Below are positions 40,883-51,106 of a stretch of DNA of 64,000 nt, piece after piece. Position 1 is the stretch's first letter; every line of letters starts with the position of its first letter. The stretch spans positions 1-64,000 of the forward strand of contig LGRX02033501.1 of NCBI GenBank assembly GCA_001247695.2. Reading direction: 5' to 3'. Under the pieces are notes generated by a model that was not told the origin of the DNA, ran no database searches, and saw only the letters and a program-made list of their open reading frames with translations. The translations under genes and the position numbers were made by a program. This DNA comes from Cymbomonas tetramitiformis (Eukaryota > Chlorophyta > Pyramimonadophyceae > Pyramimonadales > Pyramimonadaceae).

Positions 40883-41911
40883 GTTGCTTCATGCTTGCGT
40901 TGGGGAGAGGTTTTCAGGTTTGAGGTTACCGTAAAACACACAAGATACCTCGAGTATGCAGTGTCTAATACGATGTCATCTCATGTCACCCGGTTGTCAA
41001 AACCATCTCACAGAATTCACGTGGTATCCACACTAACGTAAGGAACTGCTTCCTCGTTCCGCCAGTGAACGTGCGGTTCTCATTAGCGACTTCTGTGGAT
41101 AACCTGTAGTGCCAAATCCGACTTTCGCGTGTTCACGTGTTCAGAAGTTCTACCCCTCGGCCGGCTTCCGCTCTGGATTGCTAACGTCTGATCAACGTTC
41201 TCGGATAGCTGTCCTCCGCCGTTCACTGCATTCGGCGATAGCCTTGCATAATATGATGTGGCACGGCTTCAAGGAGTGTTGCTAACTCTGCATGGGAGAG
41301 ACACTGACGCGCAACAGCTAAGCGGCCGCGAGATCCTGCACCAGGATGACGGGTCTGAACGCCGTGGAAGTTCTGCGCGCTGAGGAAATACAGCAGGTGC
41401 ATAGCGCTCCTCTTGCCGCGGACGTCGGGGCGCAAACAACGACCTCAGTTGGTGCGTGGGTTGCGGCGCCACGCACCTCTTTGAGACAGCCTGACCGCCT
41501 CCTACACCTCCATAGGTTGCGCGCGCCTCCCACGCATTGCGCACGGTATTCTATTGACCGGTCCCGCTCGTCGAAGTGGTCCTTGTTACGTAAAACTCTC
41601 CCTCTCTTATCCTAACGGCAGGCCGCTGGAGAAACCCCCGGGATCAGAGCCTCTCGAAGGTGTCGACGCAGCCACGTGTAGACGCAATCAAAGTTGTAGG
41701 GAGACCCAGTTTGCTCTCCCTCTTTGCTGCTGCTCGAACTTGCCCCATCGACGTTAGGATCGGCTCCTACCTGCCGCCAAATCCGCGTCCCCGACCGCCG
41801 GTATGAAGCCAGCATAACGCATGTGCAAGGCGCACGAAGCTGTAGGTTTAAATTTCACCCTTAGAGTTTCAAGCTGAAGACTTGTTTGGGTTTTAATGTC
41901 TGGAGGTGCAG
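40883..41911. other. Non-coding stretch
   Basis: No supported gene. GC content rises after about 41200 and short ORFs appear on both strands, but none has recognisable domains. It may include intron or 5' sequence of the gene fragments to its right. Confidence 0.4.
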
Positions 41912-42148
41912 GGAGCTGACTTGGATCGCAGCCCAGACAAGCTGCGCGGGCGCCAGATCCTCAGCTTCTTCGCTGATTACGGTTGGTACGTTGGCCGAGT
42001 TATGGGCTGCCGCTCACATTCCGTTGTTGGGGATCTCTTCGAAGTATGCTACACCGATGGTGGCAAAGAGGAGATGACGTGGCCCCAGCTGTGCCCAAAG
42101 CTCCTTCCCTTTGCGGTCCGTCCTCGCAGACCCGATGCGTCACCCTGA
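41912..42148 (+). CDS. Tudor-like (DGxxE) domain exon or fragment
   Basis: The frame after a good acceptor (GGAGGTGCAG at 41902-41911) encodes FFADYGWYVGRV, then FEVCYTDGGKEEMTWPQL. This pattern, an aromatic YGW followed by a VxYxDGxxE strand, is found in Tudor/PWWP-like domains of algal and protist chromatin proteins. It ends in UGA at 42148. It may be an exon of the zinc-finger gene downstream or a broken gene. The boundaries are uncertain. Confidence 0.4.
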   Translation, partial: GADLDRSPDKLRGRQILSFFADYGWYVGRVMGCRSHSVVGDLFEVCYTDGGKEEMTWPQLCPKLLPFAVRPRRPDASP

Positions 42149-42604
42149 CGTGGCTTCCATATTTGGGAACACGGAGGTCAGGGTTATCTTGACTGCCGGG
42201 GCGGGAAGGGGGTTTGTGCTATCAGCCGGTCTCGGAGGAGGAGGCAGGGATCGGAGAGTGGGCACATGCGGTAACTGTGGCCGCGCAAGCTCCGCCATCG
42301 AGCGCGCTCGAGGGCGACATGGAGCCCCACGCAGCAGGTGCATCGCGAGCGCTCCCTCCACTCTGACCCTTCCCTCACGCCCTGCGAGGCGGGTGTGGGG
42401 AGGGGTACCTGCTACAGGTCATTGCTGACCTCCCTGCAAGACTGTTGTCCTGCCTTAGCACCCTTGAAGAGGTGACGAGCGGCCATGGCAGCTCACTCGT
42501 GAACACCGACTGCCGCAGGGGGCTCTGTCAACAATGCCGGCGCTCGCACCGTCGAGCCACCAGTTTGCCGATACGATGTTTCCACACTTCAGCCTCCCTT
42601 GGCC

Positions 42605-43738
42605 ATGGCTGGTGGCATCACAGATGTGGGTGGCAGTGCGGTGGAAACCACCACGAGCGATGACCGTGGTGAGCACTTGAAGGATCAGGCGTTGGCAGTT
42701 GCGCCAACCGTCGAACACTGGTGTCACCCGTATGACCCAACAGCGGCTCCCGCCAACCCTATGACAGCAACCCTCGTAAGTAACCCCCTACAGCAAGCTG
42801 TTTCGAGGTGGGCACCGAGGGCCTCCGTGGAGGTTACTTCCGCGGATGACAGCCACAAGGCGGACGACGAGCGACCCAAAGAGGCTACTGTGCCGGATCC
42901 TCGTGCAGCGGCGGCGGAAAACTTTGCAGCTAAAGACAAATCTGGAGCTCCGACGGTCCCAGTTGGCGGCGCAGCCACTCCCACGCTTCCTGAGGACATT
43001 GTGGAGGTCGCAGGAAATGATGCGCCGTATACGGAAGCGGCGACACTCGCTGCTCGTTGTACGTCAGCTGCTGGCAGCTTCGAGATTTGCATGGCACAAA
43101 AAGGAGACAGACGCTACCAGGCTGACGGCTGCACCGAAGCAGCTAGAGGCAGCACCGAGTATTGTAAGGCACACGGGGGAGGCAAGCGCTGCCAGGTTGA
43201 CGGCTGCACCAAATCAGCCGTAGGCAGAACCGAGTATTGCCTTGCACACGGGGGAGGCAAGCGCTGCCAGGCTGACGGCTGTACCAAATCAGCTAGACCT
43301 GGCACCGAGTATTGCATTGCACATGGGGGAGGTAAGCGCTGCCAGGCTGACGGCTGCACCAGAGCAGCCGAAGGCAGCACCGAGTATTGCAAGGCACACG
43401 GCGGAGGCAAGCGCTGCCAGGCTGACGGCTGTACCAAATCAGCTAGACCTGGCACCGCGTATTGCACTGCACACGGCGGAGGCAAGCGCTGCCAGGCTGA
43501 CGGCTGCACCAAATCAGCCATAGGCAGCACCGAGTATTGCACTGCACACGGGGGAGGCAAGCGCTGCCAGGCTGACGGCTGCACCAAATCAGCTAGAGGC
43601 AGCACCGAGTATTGCGCTGCACACGGGGGAGGTAAGCGCTGCCAGGCTGACGGCTGCACCAAATCAGCTCTACGCAGCACCCAGTATTGCAACATGCATG
43701 TGGGGGGGCCAGGTGGACCCCCGCACCAAATCAGGTAG
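42605..43738 (+). CDS. Protein with eight WRKY19-like zinc-finger repeats
   Basis: 377 aa from the ATG at 42605. The N-terminal 160 residues are low in structure and rich in Ala, Thr and Asp. Then eight tandem 25-residue units follow, consensus CQADGCTKSA..STEYC..H, ending GGGKR; the first unit has Tyr for the leading Cys, and a decayed unit precedes it. Each unit has Cys, Cys, Cys, His for one zinc ion. Such repeats occur in plant WRKY19-like proteins and widely in algae and oomycetes. Repeats 3 and 5 are almost the same, showing recent unit exchange. Past the stop, traces of further repeat continue in another frame. Function is probably nucleic-acid or protein binding. Confidence 0.75.
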   Translation: MAGGITDVGGSAVETTTSDDRGEHLKDQALAVAPTVEHWCHPYDPTAAPANPMTATLVSNPLQQAVSRWAPRASVEVTSADDSHKADDERPKEATVPDPRAAAAENFAAKDKSGAPTVPVGGAATPTLPEDIVEVAGNDAPYTEAATLAARCTSAAGSFEICMAQKGDRRYQADGCTEAARGSTEYCKAHGGGKRCQVDGCTKSAVGRTEYCLAHGGGKRCQADGCTKSARPGTEYCIAHGGGKRCQADGCTRAAEGSTEYCKAHGGGKRCQADGCTKSARPGTAYCTAHGGGKRCQADGCTKSAIGSTEYCTAHGGGKRCQADGCTKSARGSTEYCAAHGGGKRCQADGCTKSALRSTQYCNMHVGGPGGPPHQIR

Positions 43739-45992
43739 AGATATTACTAAGTGCATGGCACATAGGGTGTGTTTAATGACGTCTTTCCCACAGTGTGCTG
43801 ATAGCTGTACTATAGCAGCTCAAGACAACGCAGTACTTTATCATGGAGTACATTGGGGAGTTACGCACTGCTAGACTGTCGGCTACACAAAGAATTTAAG
43901 TGGTCGACGTCGAATGCAAGGGATACATACAAACAAGTTAAATTAGACAATGAAGCTCAGCGGCTTCCCTACACTCAATTTATAAAGTGATACCATGATT
44001 AACCATTGCAACCCCTCAAATGTTTGTGTCCTTTAATTCAATGTGGCTACCCAACATTGAATAAAGAAATCATCAATGCCCATGCGGTGTACTTGGTACG
44101 GAATTATGGGTACCGAAGTAAGACGTTATTCATCTTTATCGTTTATGCCGATATGAGAGTGTCACATAGAGACAATATTGTACGGAGTTCTGGTAGTGTG
44201 GCACAGTCTCGACTATTGTGATCGTGACACAGCAGGTCACAATACGTAATCCAGATCAGTTCAGCAATATGGTTGTTGCCTTGGGGTGCACATAGATGGG
44301 GTGTTGGCCCAATGGCACGACTCACAACCATTCTATGGCCAATTATGGGTGCCTATTGGAGACTTCGCAATGGCGTTTCGAGACACCGCGGACCAGATTC
44401 TCAATGTCCTCTTGCTTCCATTCTCAATTGCATTGCGGCTGGGTCGCGACACGCTTGGGTCGGGCCCGTACTCGAGCGCCTTGGGGAAGGTCTAACCAGG
44501 ATATATACATAATACTTGTATGCATACATCTGCGAGGCTTCGTGAGTTGTAGTGCACGACAACTCCAATTCTGCAAGGCAGTTTTGGGTCTGGGTAATCA
44601 AAACCCAAACCGAAAACGCCTCTTGTTAAGATGCGAGTGTTTGAAGCATACTTGACGGCATGCCCTGCAACTTCCAGGATATATTCATAATACTGTTATG
44701 AATATATCTGCGAGGTTTCGTGAGATGGAGTGCACGACAACTCCAATTCTGCAAAGCAGTTTTGGGTAAATCAAAACCCAAACCGAAAACGCCTCTTGTC
44801 AAGATGCGACAGTTTGAAGTATGCTTCAAGGTATGACCTGCAACTTGCGGGATAAGTTCATAATATTGATATATTACTTACGAACGTTGAAAAAATATGT
44901 ACTTCATGTAATGTGATTAAAATCACAAGGGGGTGTGTCTGCAGTAGTGCAACAAAGTTGGGGTGGGCAAGCGATAACTTGCATTTGCATATCAATAACT
45001 AACAAACGGCATTGTTTCCCCTCGACAACGCTTCGTTCACACCCTTCAACAACGCCCGGTCAGATTTGACGAGTCCGTAACAGGCTACATCGATTTACTT
45101 GTGGAAGTCGGATTCTGACTCCCACCAGCACAGAGTACAACTCTTCAGTTCATTGAAATTGCAATTTAAATGATAATTCGTGTATGAAAAAAATACCAAT
45201 CGGTCGGATCGAATATCTGTGCGACAATGTCGTTCGTGCGATGGTCGGTGACGGGCTTCCCGAAGACTTGCGCCACGCACCGTCCGGGAAAAAACATCTG
45301 ACGGGCTAGGCGCATCGTATGAAGAACGACGTGGAATAGACGTTGCAAATATTCGGAGGAGATTTTGCTGTTTTTTCAGAGCTCCCCAAAACGGACTTTG
45401 GTCACGTTTTCACGATTAGGACGTCCCATTCTTATCTAGCCCCCCAAAACTGTGGGAGGACTGCTCCTCACAAGGCACTGTAACTACTGGTGGGGGTCAT
45501 ATATGGACTGCATATAATGACCAACTAACTGCCTAGGGACTGCTAGGTCAGCTCTTTAGACATAAGACTGCTATGTCTAGACTTACAGCATATTACTTGC
45601 ATATAAGAATTAGGATTACATCTTTTGCCATGTCGGCTGTATTTACTCTTGGAAACTCTCAACTGTTTCTTTGGCCTTGGCCATTACTTATTCACTCAAC
45701 TCCCTGCGTTAATCCTAGTCAGCATGGCCACGTCCCATTAACCTATCAGATGCTTCTACTACAGTATCATGCAGTATGAGGTGTCAGTGCTTCACTATGA
45801 CACCTTATTACACCGTACATTAGTACTGTGTACTCCCACTAAGGGGGGTCTCTTCCTCAACAAGGGTCTCGGGCGCTAATATCGTAAGGCGCGTATGGCA
45901 CTGCTAGCATGTATGACACTGCTGAGTCATCCGCGCATGACACAGTATCCTAGCACAAAAACGTTCCCGTAGGCGCCCGAGTAAGCGATCGC
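43739..45992. other. Non-coding stretch
   Basis: No gene is firmly supported. The first 150 bases retain zinc-finger-like traces in a shifted frame. The minus-strand frame at 45348-45166 reads like protein (for example VAQIFDPTDWYFFHT) but is short and without an ATG, so it may be an exon or gene fragment. A 178-bp tandem duplication lies at 44510-44870. Confidence 0.4.
44510..44870 (+). repeat. Two tandem copies of a 178-bp unit
   Basis: Units start near 44531 and 44709 at TGCGAGG and share long blocks, including AACTCCAATTCTGCAA and CCAAACCGAAAACGCCTCTT. They differ by small indels. Confidence 0.8.
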
Positions 45993-46017
45993 GACTCTCT
46001 CTCTCTCTCTCTCTCTC
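45993..46017 (+). repeat. (CT)n microsatellite
   Basis: A run of about 12 CT dinucleotides just before the RT pseudogene region. Confidence 0.85.
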
Positions 46018-46132
46018 AAACCCCCCCTACTAAACAATGAAGAATGAACTATTGAGTAATTTCAAACCTGTAGCCTGGTCGTGATGCAGCGAATGAAAAA
46101 TATGTATATCATCCCCATGGGGCTGCCCGGTT

Positions 46133-46620
46133 TTGATGGTACCGAAGCCGATGAGCAACCCCAAAGAGCTTCGGCTCGTCATCGATTACCGCAAAATCGT
46201 CGAGATCACTGTCAAGGACCAGTACCCGCTCCCTGGCGTGCAGCGAGTGCCTTCTCGCGGCGACCTACAAGGCGCAACCGTCTTTTCCACCGCCGATGCA
46301 TTGCGCGGATTTTAACAAGTTCCCATGAAGCAACAGGGCATTGAGAAGACTGGCATGCCCACCCTCTTCGGAGCCTACGCATGCGAGTGCCTGGGCATGC
46401 CCATGGGGCTCGGCAACTCTCCTAGTACGTGGCAGAGGATGTTGATGACTCAGTACCTCGCTCATCTACCTTTCTGCAGAGTATTCGTGGATGTCATCGT
46501 GCTTTCCGCGGACAATCGAGCTGCCCATGTCGACTATATATATCAAGGATTAGCCACCTGAGTGTTGCCAGCATAAAGTGCACCTCAACAAGTCCAAGCT
46601 CAAGCCATGTGCTGAATATA
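46133..46620 (+). pseudogene. Ty3-type reverse transcriptase remnant, first part
   Basis: It reads PKELRLVIDYRKI, then TVKDQYPLPG, QVPMKQQGIEKTG and MPMGLGNSPSTWQRMM-like blocks of a Ty3 RT. Where active RTs have Y-x-D-D it has FVDV, so the second catalytic Asp is lost. A UAA (about 46312) interrupts the frame. The coding similarity stops where the 42-bp repeat begins and resumes at about 47504. Confidence 0.75.
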
Positions 46621-47503
46621 CTAGTTTGACTGTATATTCATACGAGTGTGGAAAACGGAGCTGACGTTCGACTCCGTACCGTCAAAACGGCCATGTTTGT
46701 CGTCGTACACCTTCTTGATGACGAGTTTAGCGGCACGCTCGTCGAAGGATTCTTTTGCTAGACGCTTGACAGCGTCGAGGAACAGTGCCCCTGCTGACTG
46801 AGCAGCCGGGGCAGCCGTAACCGTAGGGGTGGCTGGAGTGGTCGCATGTCGAGCTGCGGCATCGTCGAAAATTGTAACTAGTGAGCGGCGTGCGGCCGCG
46901 GTGTGAGATCTCGTAGAAGTACCCATAGTGAAATGACTGTAGAGACAGGGTGAGGTGGAAAATGCGAGGCGAGACCAACGGCGTGGGCGACGGCTAGCGA
47001 GTTGCGGCGGGTCGTCGAGGATAATCAGGGAAACAGCAAATTATGCGCGGTCGTGTGGGACGAAAGGACGTGATCAATGTCGTACGGTGTTCCGGAGACC
47101 AGAAACAACAAAATCCAGCCCAACGATACTTCACGGAAAATAAACTGCCGTCAGCGCTACCCAATCATGTCCAATCAACCGCGTGGCCGTAACCGAGCCA
47201 TACCGCCCGTACCGAAAGTCTCTCTAACGCGGATCCCTCACCCCATCTCAAGCGTCGGTGTTTAGCCAATCATGGCCAAAGTCGCAGTGTAAAATTAAGC
47301 GTGCGTGGTACCAAACCTGCTGAATATACTAGTTTGACTGTATATTCATACGAGTGTGGTAATCAGAACAGATAAGATAAACGGAATACCGAGTCTTCCC
47401 GTTATATGTTCGGGGTCTAGGGTTCCGGGACCGGTGACAGTCATACACCCTAACTATAGGAATGACAGTTGGGGCGTCACTTCCAGCACCATGTATGCAC
47501 GCA
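46610..47503. mobile_element. Insertion splitting the RT pseudogene, with a 42-bp direct repeat
   Basis: A perfect 42-bp direct repeat (46610-46651 and 47318-47359) flanks about 666 bp, and RT similarity returns about 145 bp further on. The repeat could be short terminal repeats of a non-autonomous element or a duplication made on insertion. The insert contains one plausible minus-strand ORF. Confidence 0.45.
46621..46926 (-). CDS. 101-aa ORF within the insertion
   Basis: It starts at the ATG at 46926. The N-terminal half is Ala/Thr-rich. The C-terminal half has a charged helix (VKRLAKESFDERAAKLVIKK) and then YDDKHGRFDGTE. No family is recognised. Its last 10 codons lie inside the left 42-bp repeat. 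It may be the Gag-like or accessory protein of a small element, or chance. Confidence 0.3.
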   Translation of the reverse strand: MGTSTRSHTAAARRSLVTIFDDAAARHATTPATPTVTAAPAAQSAGALFLDAVKRLAKESFDERAAKLVIKKVYDDKHGRFDGTESNVSSVFHTRMNIQSN

Positions 47504-47692
47504 GCACGATTCTTATGTCATATGGTTGGTAAGGACGAATCCCGACCACACCGTGACACAGTCTCTTCGGTTCTTGATTTGCCGGAGCTCAAGACCTTCA
47601 CCCACGTGCGTAAACTCTTGGGAATGTGCGGCTCATTCTACCAACGGTGCACCCAGTCGTTTGTCCACATCGCCCATCCCCTGACCCACTAG
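47504..47692 (+). pseudogene. Ty3-type reverse transcriptase remnant, second part
   Basis: It reads ARFLCHMVGKDE, then DLPELKTFTHVRKLLGMCG, FYQR and IAHPLTH. These correspond to the RT thumb/connection blocks (FLGHxVS, PKTxxxVRxFLGL, IAxPLT) that follow the first part at 46133-46620. The frame ends in UAG, and RNase H is missing. Confidence 0.75.
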
Positions 47693-50600
47693 GTATGCTG
47701 TCTGCTGGACGCAAAGGTTTTGTGGTGTGATGCTGCTGGCCCTTTTTTTACGTTCTTTATTTTATAGCTGGCCTTTTGCGCGTTCTTGGTATCTGTGTTC
47801 CGGGAACCTGGTGTTATGCACTTGAGCACGGTATGCTTCTTATCTTGCAAATTGCTGTTAGTATCAAATATTTCGCACTGTGTCCGCTGTGTTAGGAGAG
47901 GCAGCATCGCGTCTGGGGGCCTTCCCTGGCGGGATATTCTCCTGGTCTTGTTAACCATGATACCTGCTTACGCCTTTGCAGCTCGCGGTATTCTAAGTTT
48001 GAAATATGACCAACTGGTATAACCTATACAAACCGATCGGGATCTTACTGCGACATTTTCAATCCGTTGTGCGCTCTTATTTCCTATAGCTCATTTGACT
48101 TGTTTACTTTGTACTTGTTACTTTTATCACTGACGAACGAACATTTTATCCCGGTACTGCTGCTGCATCGGACCGTTTTCGGGATCTACATTATATGTTC
48201 TTGCGATCCTCGCGTCGCGCGGCGGAGATCAACTGGGGTCAAGTTGCACTGAAAGTTGCTGTCTTATATAGAAGTTCCGTCGCAAATCATTTTGCTTATC
48301 AATGTGGTGGCAGTGAATATCTAGTGATAATGGAATGTCACGCATGTAGGTCAACACAACTTTAGTTGTACTTGCAATTTCTTGTCAATGCTGTATTTTG
48401 TACGGTACCGGCATATATCTAAGCACACATTTTATTGTAGTATTCACTCTGGCTTACCACCACGCAATTTAAGCACAAATTTTATGGAAGTGTTCAGCAG
48501 TGCAAATACCTGTTTAAATACAGTGTGCAAATTAAAGATATTTTTTGCTGCGAACAAAATAAAGACGTTAGTTGCTGTCTTGTTTTATAGCGTACATAAC
48601 TCGTGTTTTTTTAGTGTATAGTGCGGGCGGGTCATGGCGAGTTTTTCAATTATGCTTTATAACTTAATGACATTTCAAGTACTGTACATTGATTTGGTAT
48701 GCGTATACCATTACTACAGCAAAGAATTCAACAAGTTTCAAACAATAAGTCCTCATCAAGTGCCCCGATACTCGTACGAGGCAAACAAATTGGTCACGAG
48801 AGCATTTTCTAATCGTCAGCATAGGTCACAGGTAACGTGGGAAATTTGTCGCCATGCGGGTGTTTTGTTGTCGCCAGGTGCTTTCGTTTTTGTCGCCATT
48901 TGAGAAAATTGTCGCCACGACAAAACTACCCTAATAGGGACAATTTATCGCTATGAAAAGGGAAGTTATTACAGTCTCCTTTATTTTGTAATAGTATTCA
49001 CTCTGGCTTACCACCACGCATTGTGCGAGTTGTACCAAGCAACCGAGGCATCTGATAGTTGAATCAGACCGTGATAGTTACGATGCGTATCCCGACGCGA
49101 CGGGGCTTACAAGGCCACGCACGAAGCGATTCACAGTCGTGTGAAACACACATACTGTAGGCATGAGCGAAGGTCGCTGCATATTCAGATTATAGTATAG
49201 CATGCACCACGTGACTATCATTCGTACACGCGTAATACATGTCGAGTTATGAACACATGCGTGTAGGCACTCGGTTCGATAACGCGCACCGTTAGAAATT
49301 AATGTTTCGAAGCCGAATTTGCGTGTGGTCGTCAGGAACGGATCGTTCACCGCGCGTGCATATATACTATAATTGCAATATATTGGCAATAGTTGCATAG
49401 ACCACTTACAAACAAGCCGCGACTGTGTGTATGATAGGTGTATTGTATTCGTGCTGTCCTGAGGCGACGAGAGTTTGATGCAGCTGGCTCGTTTACACAG
49501 TCTCCTTTTTGTCGCCATAGAGAGGGGGTTTTTTTGTCGCCGTGCGAAAATTTTGGTGATCTTGGAAATTGGGGGAATTTCGGGGGGGGGTTAACTTTTG
49601 GCTCTGCCTGTATGGCGACAAAATTTCCACTGCTTCTTCTATGAAACAAGAAAGTTTGTCCCCATGCGCCATTTTCAAAAACAAAAAAACCACCCCCACG
49701 AAACAAAATCTATGGCAACAAAAGGAGACGGTTCTGGATGCAGAATCTCCTTTTAAAATGACACGGCAACAAATGAAATGGTATTTCTAAGCGTTTGGAT
49801 AATATTTTCTCATGAAATTCTGCATCATCCAGCTCAAAGTTCTGCAGCCAACCCCAAAATTCTGCACTACCAATCCAATTATTGTGGCGACAAAAGGAGA
49901 GGGTACCTAGGTCAAACTGATCAGTATACTACATATATTACAACGAGAGTAAATTCCTTAGAGCAGAAGATCGGCTAATATCGGATTCCAACCCTTGACC
50001 AATGGGCGCAAAGTGCACAAACATCCTATGGCAAAAAACATGTGAACTAAAATACTGCAATAAACCAATTCGCTTTTAAAGTATCAAGGTCGATTTTGCC
50101 ATGTTTTTCAACAATAGGCCAGTGTTAAAGCAGCTAGACTACTTCCAAGCCGACACTGGCATGGCAAATGTCTCATACTGCACACGTACTGCTAAAATGG
50201 TTACCCTGATTGCCGTCCACGTTGTCATCAATACAACCAAGTAGGTTATGTATATATATATGTATGTATACTGGCGACAGGCATACTTAGACTGGGGAAA
50301 GCGCTTACTCAACATCAGGCGCACACCACCTCAAGCCAGTTTACCACCATCCCAAGTGAATGCCGGGTGATGACGTAATTTTGCTATTCTACACTTGCGG
50401 AAGCATCCCTTAAGGGGCGAAAAATGAGTTATACATATGCATCCTGCAGATGATTGACAGGTTGAAATATATACTATCTCACATTTGATACACGAGCGGC
50501 AGGGAAAAATCACATTGCGGTGTGCAGATTTGCAAGGCTGTCGACTACTTGTCAGTTCCACAATAGCTGAAGCGCCTGGCAAAAGCAGAGCGCCCCAAAA

Positions 50601-50800
50601 CAAAGCATATCAGTCTGCGCTCCCTGCCACATTGTGGCGCGCATTATGCATGGCAGCGTTCCCCTGCAAATCGCGTGCTCATCCTATATCACACCTGGGA
50701 CAAACAGAGCCTTAAGACCATGTGTTGCTTTCCTCTCAAATGCTCGAGCTCTGAATTTTGCTTCACCATGCAATGGTGACTCACTGGGACGATGCTCCAT
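47693..50800. other. Non-coding, AT-rich stretch with dispersed short repeats
   Basis: No supported gene. A 28-bp phrase is repeated at 48439-48466 and 48993-49020. The 9-mer TTGTCGCCA or its complement recurs near 48849, 48869, 48891, 48908, 49509, 49534, 49612 and 49885. Small ORFs at 48634-48903 and 49078-49518 have no recognisable features. Confidence 0.45.
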
Positions 50801-51084
50801 CCCGCTCAAGCAAACAACCAAGTCCCTCCCTATCACAACTTCAATGAGAGTAACAGAAATTAGTTATTTATCCCGCACAAGCAAACAAAAAAGTCCCTCC
50901 CTAACACAACTTCAATGAGAGTAAAACGAATTAGTTATTTATCCCGCTCAAGCAAACAACCAAGACCCTCCCTATCACAACTTCAATGAGAGTAAAACCA
51001 ATTAGTTATTTATCCCGCTCAAGCAAACAAACAAGTCCCTCCCTATCACAACTTCGATGAAAGTAAAATAAATTAGTTTCATAA
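50801..51084 (+). repeat. Four tandem 71-bp units
   Basis: Units start at about 50801, 50872, 50943 and 51014 with CCCGC(T/A)CAAGCAAAC and share CCCTCCCTATCACAACTTC. They lie directly downstream of the last exon of the transporter gene, so they may be in its 3' UTR or just past it. Confidence 0.9.
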
Positions 51085-51106
51085 GTGGAGTGAGCGAAAC
51101 ACATCA

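Noticed and set aside
43114..43695. A 193-aa minus-strand ORF with Cys/Pro repeats
   Set aside because: It is the mirror of the zinc-finger repeat array on the plus strand; the plus frame has conserved Cys/His ligands and the minus frame does not.
48634..49518. Small ORFs at 48634-48903 and 49078-49518
   Set aside because: No domain, no homologous copy in the window, and composition like the surrounding non-coding DNA.
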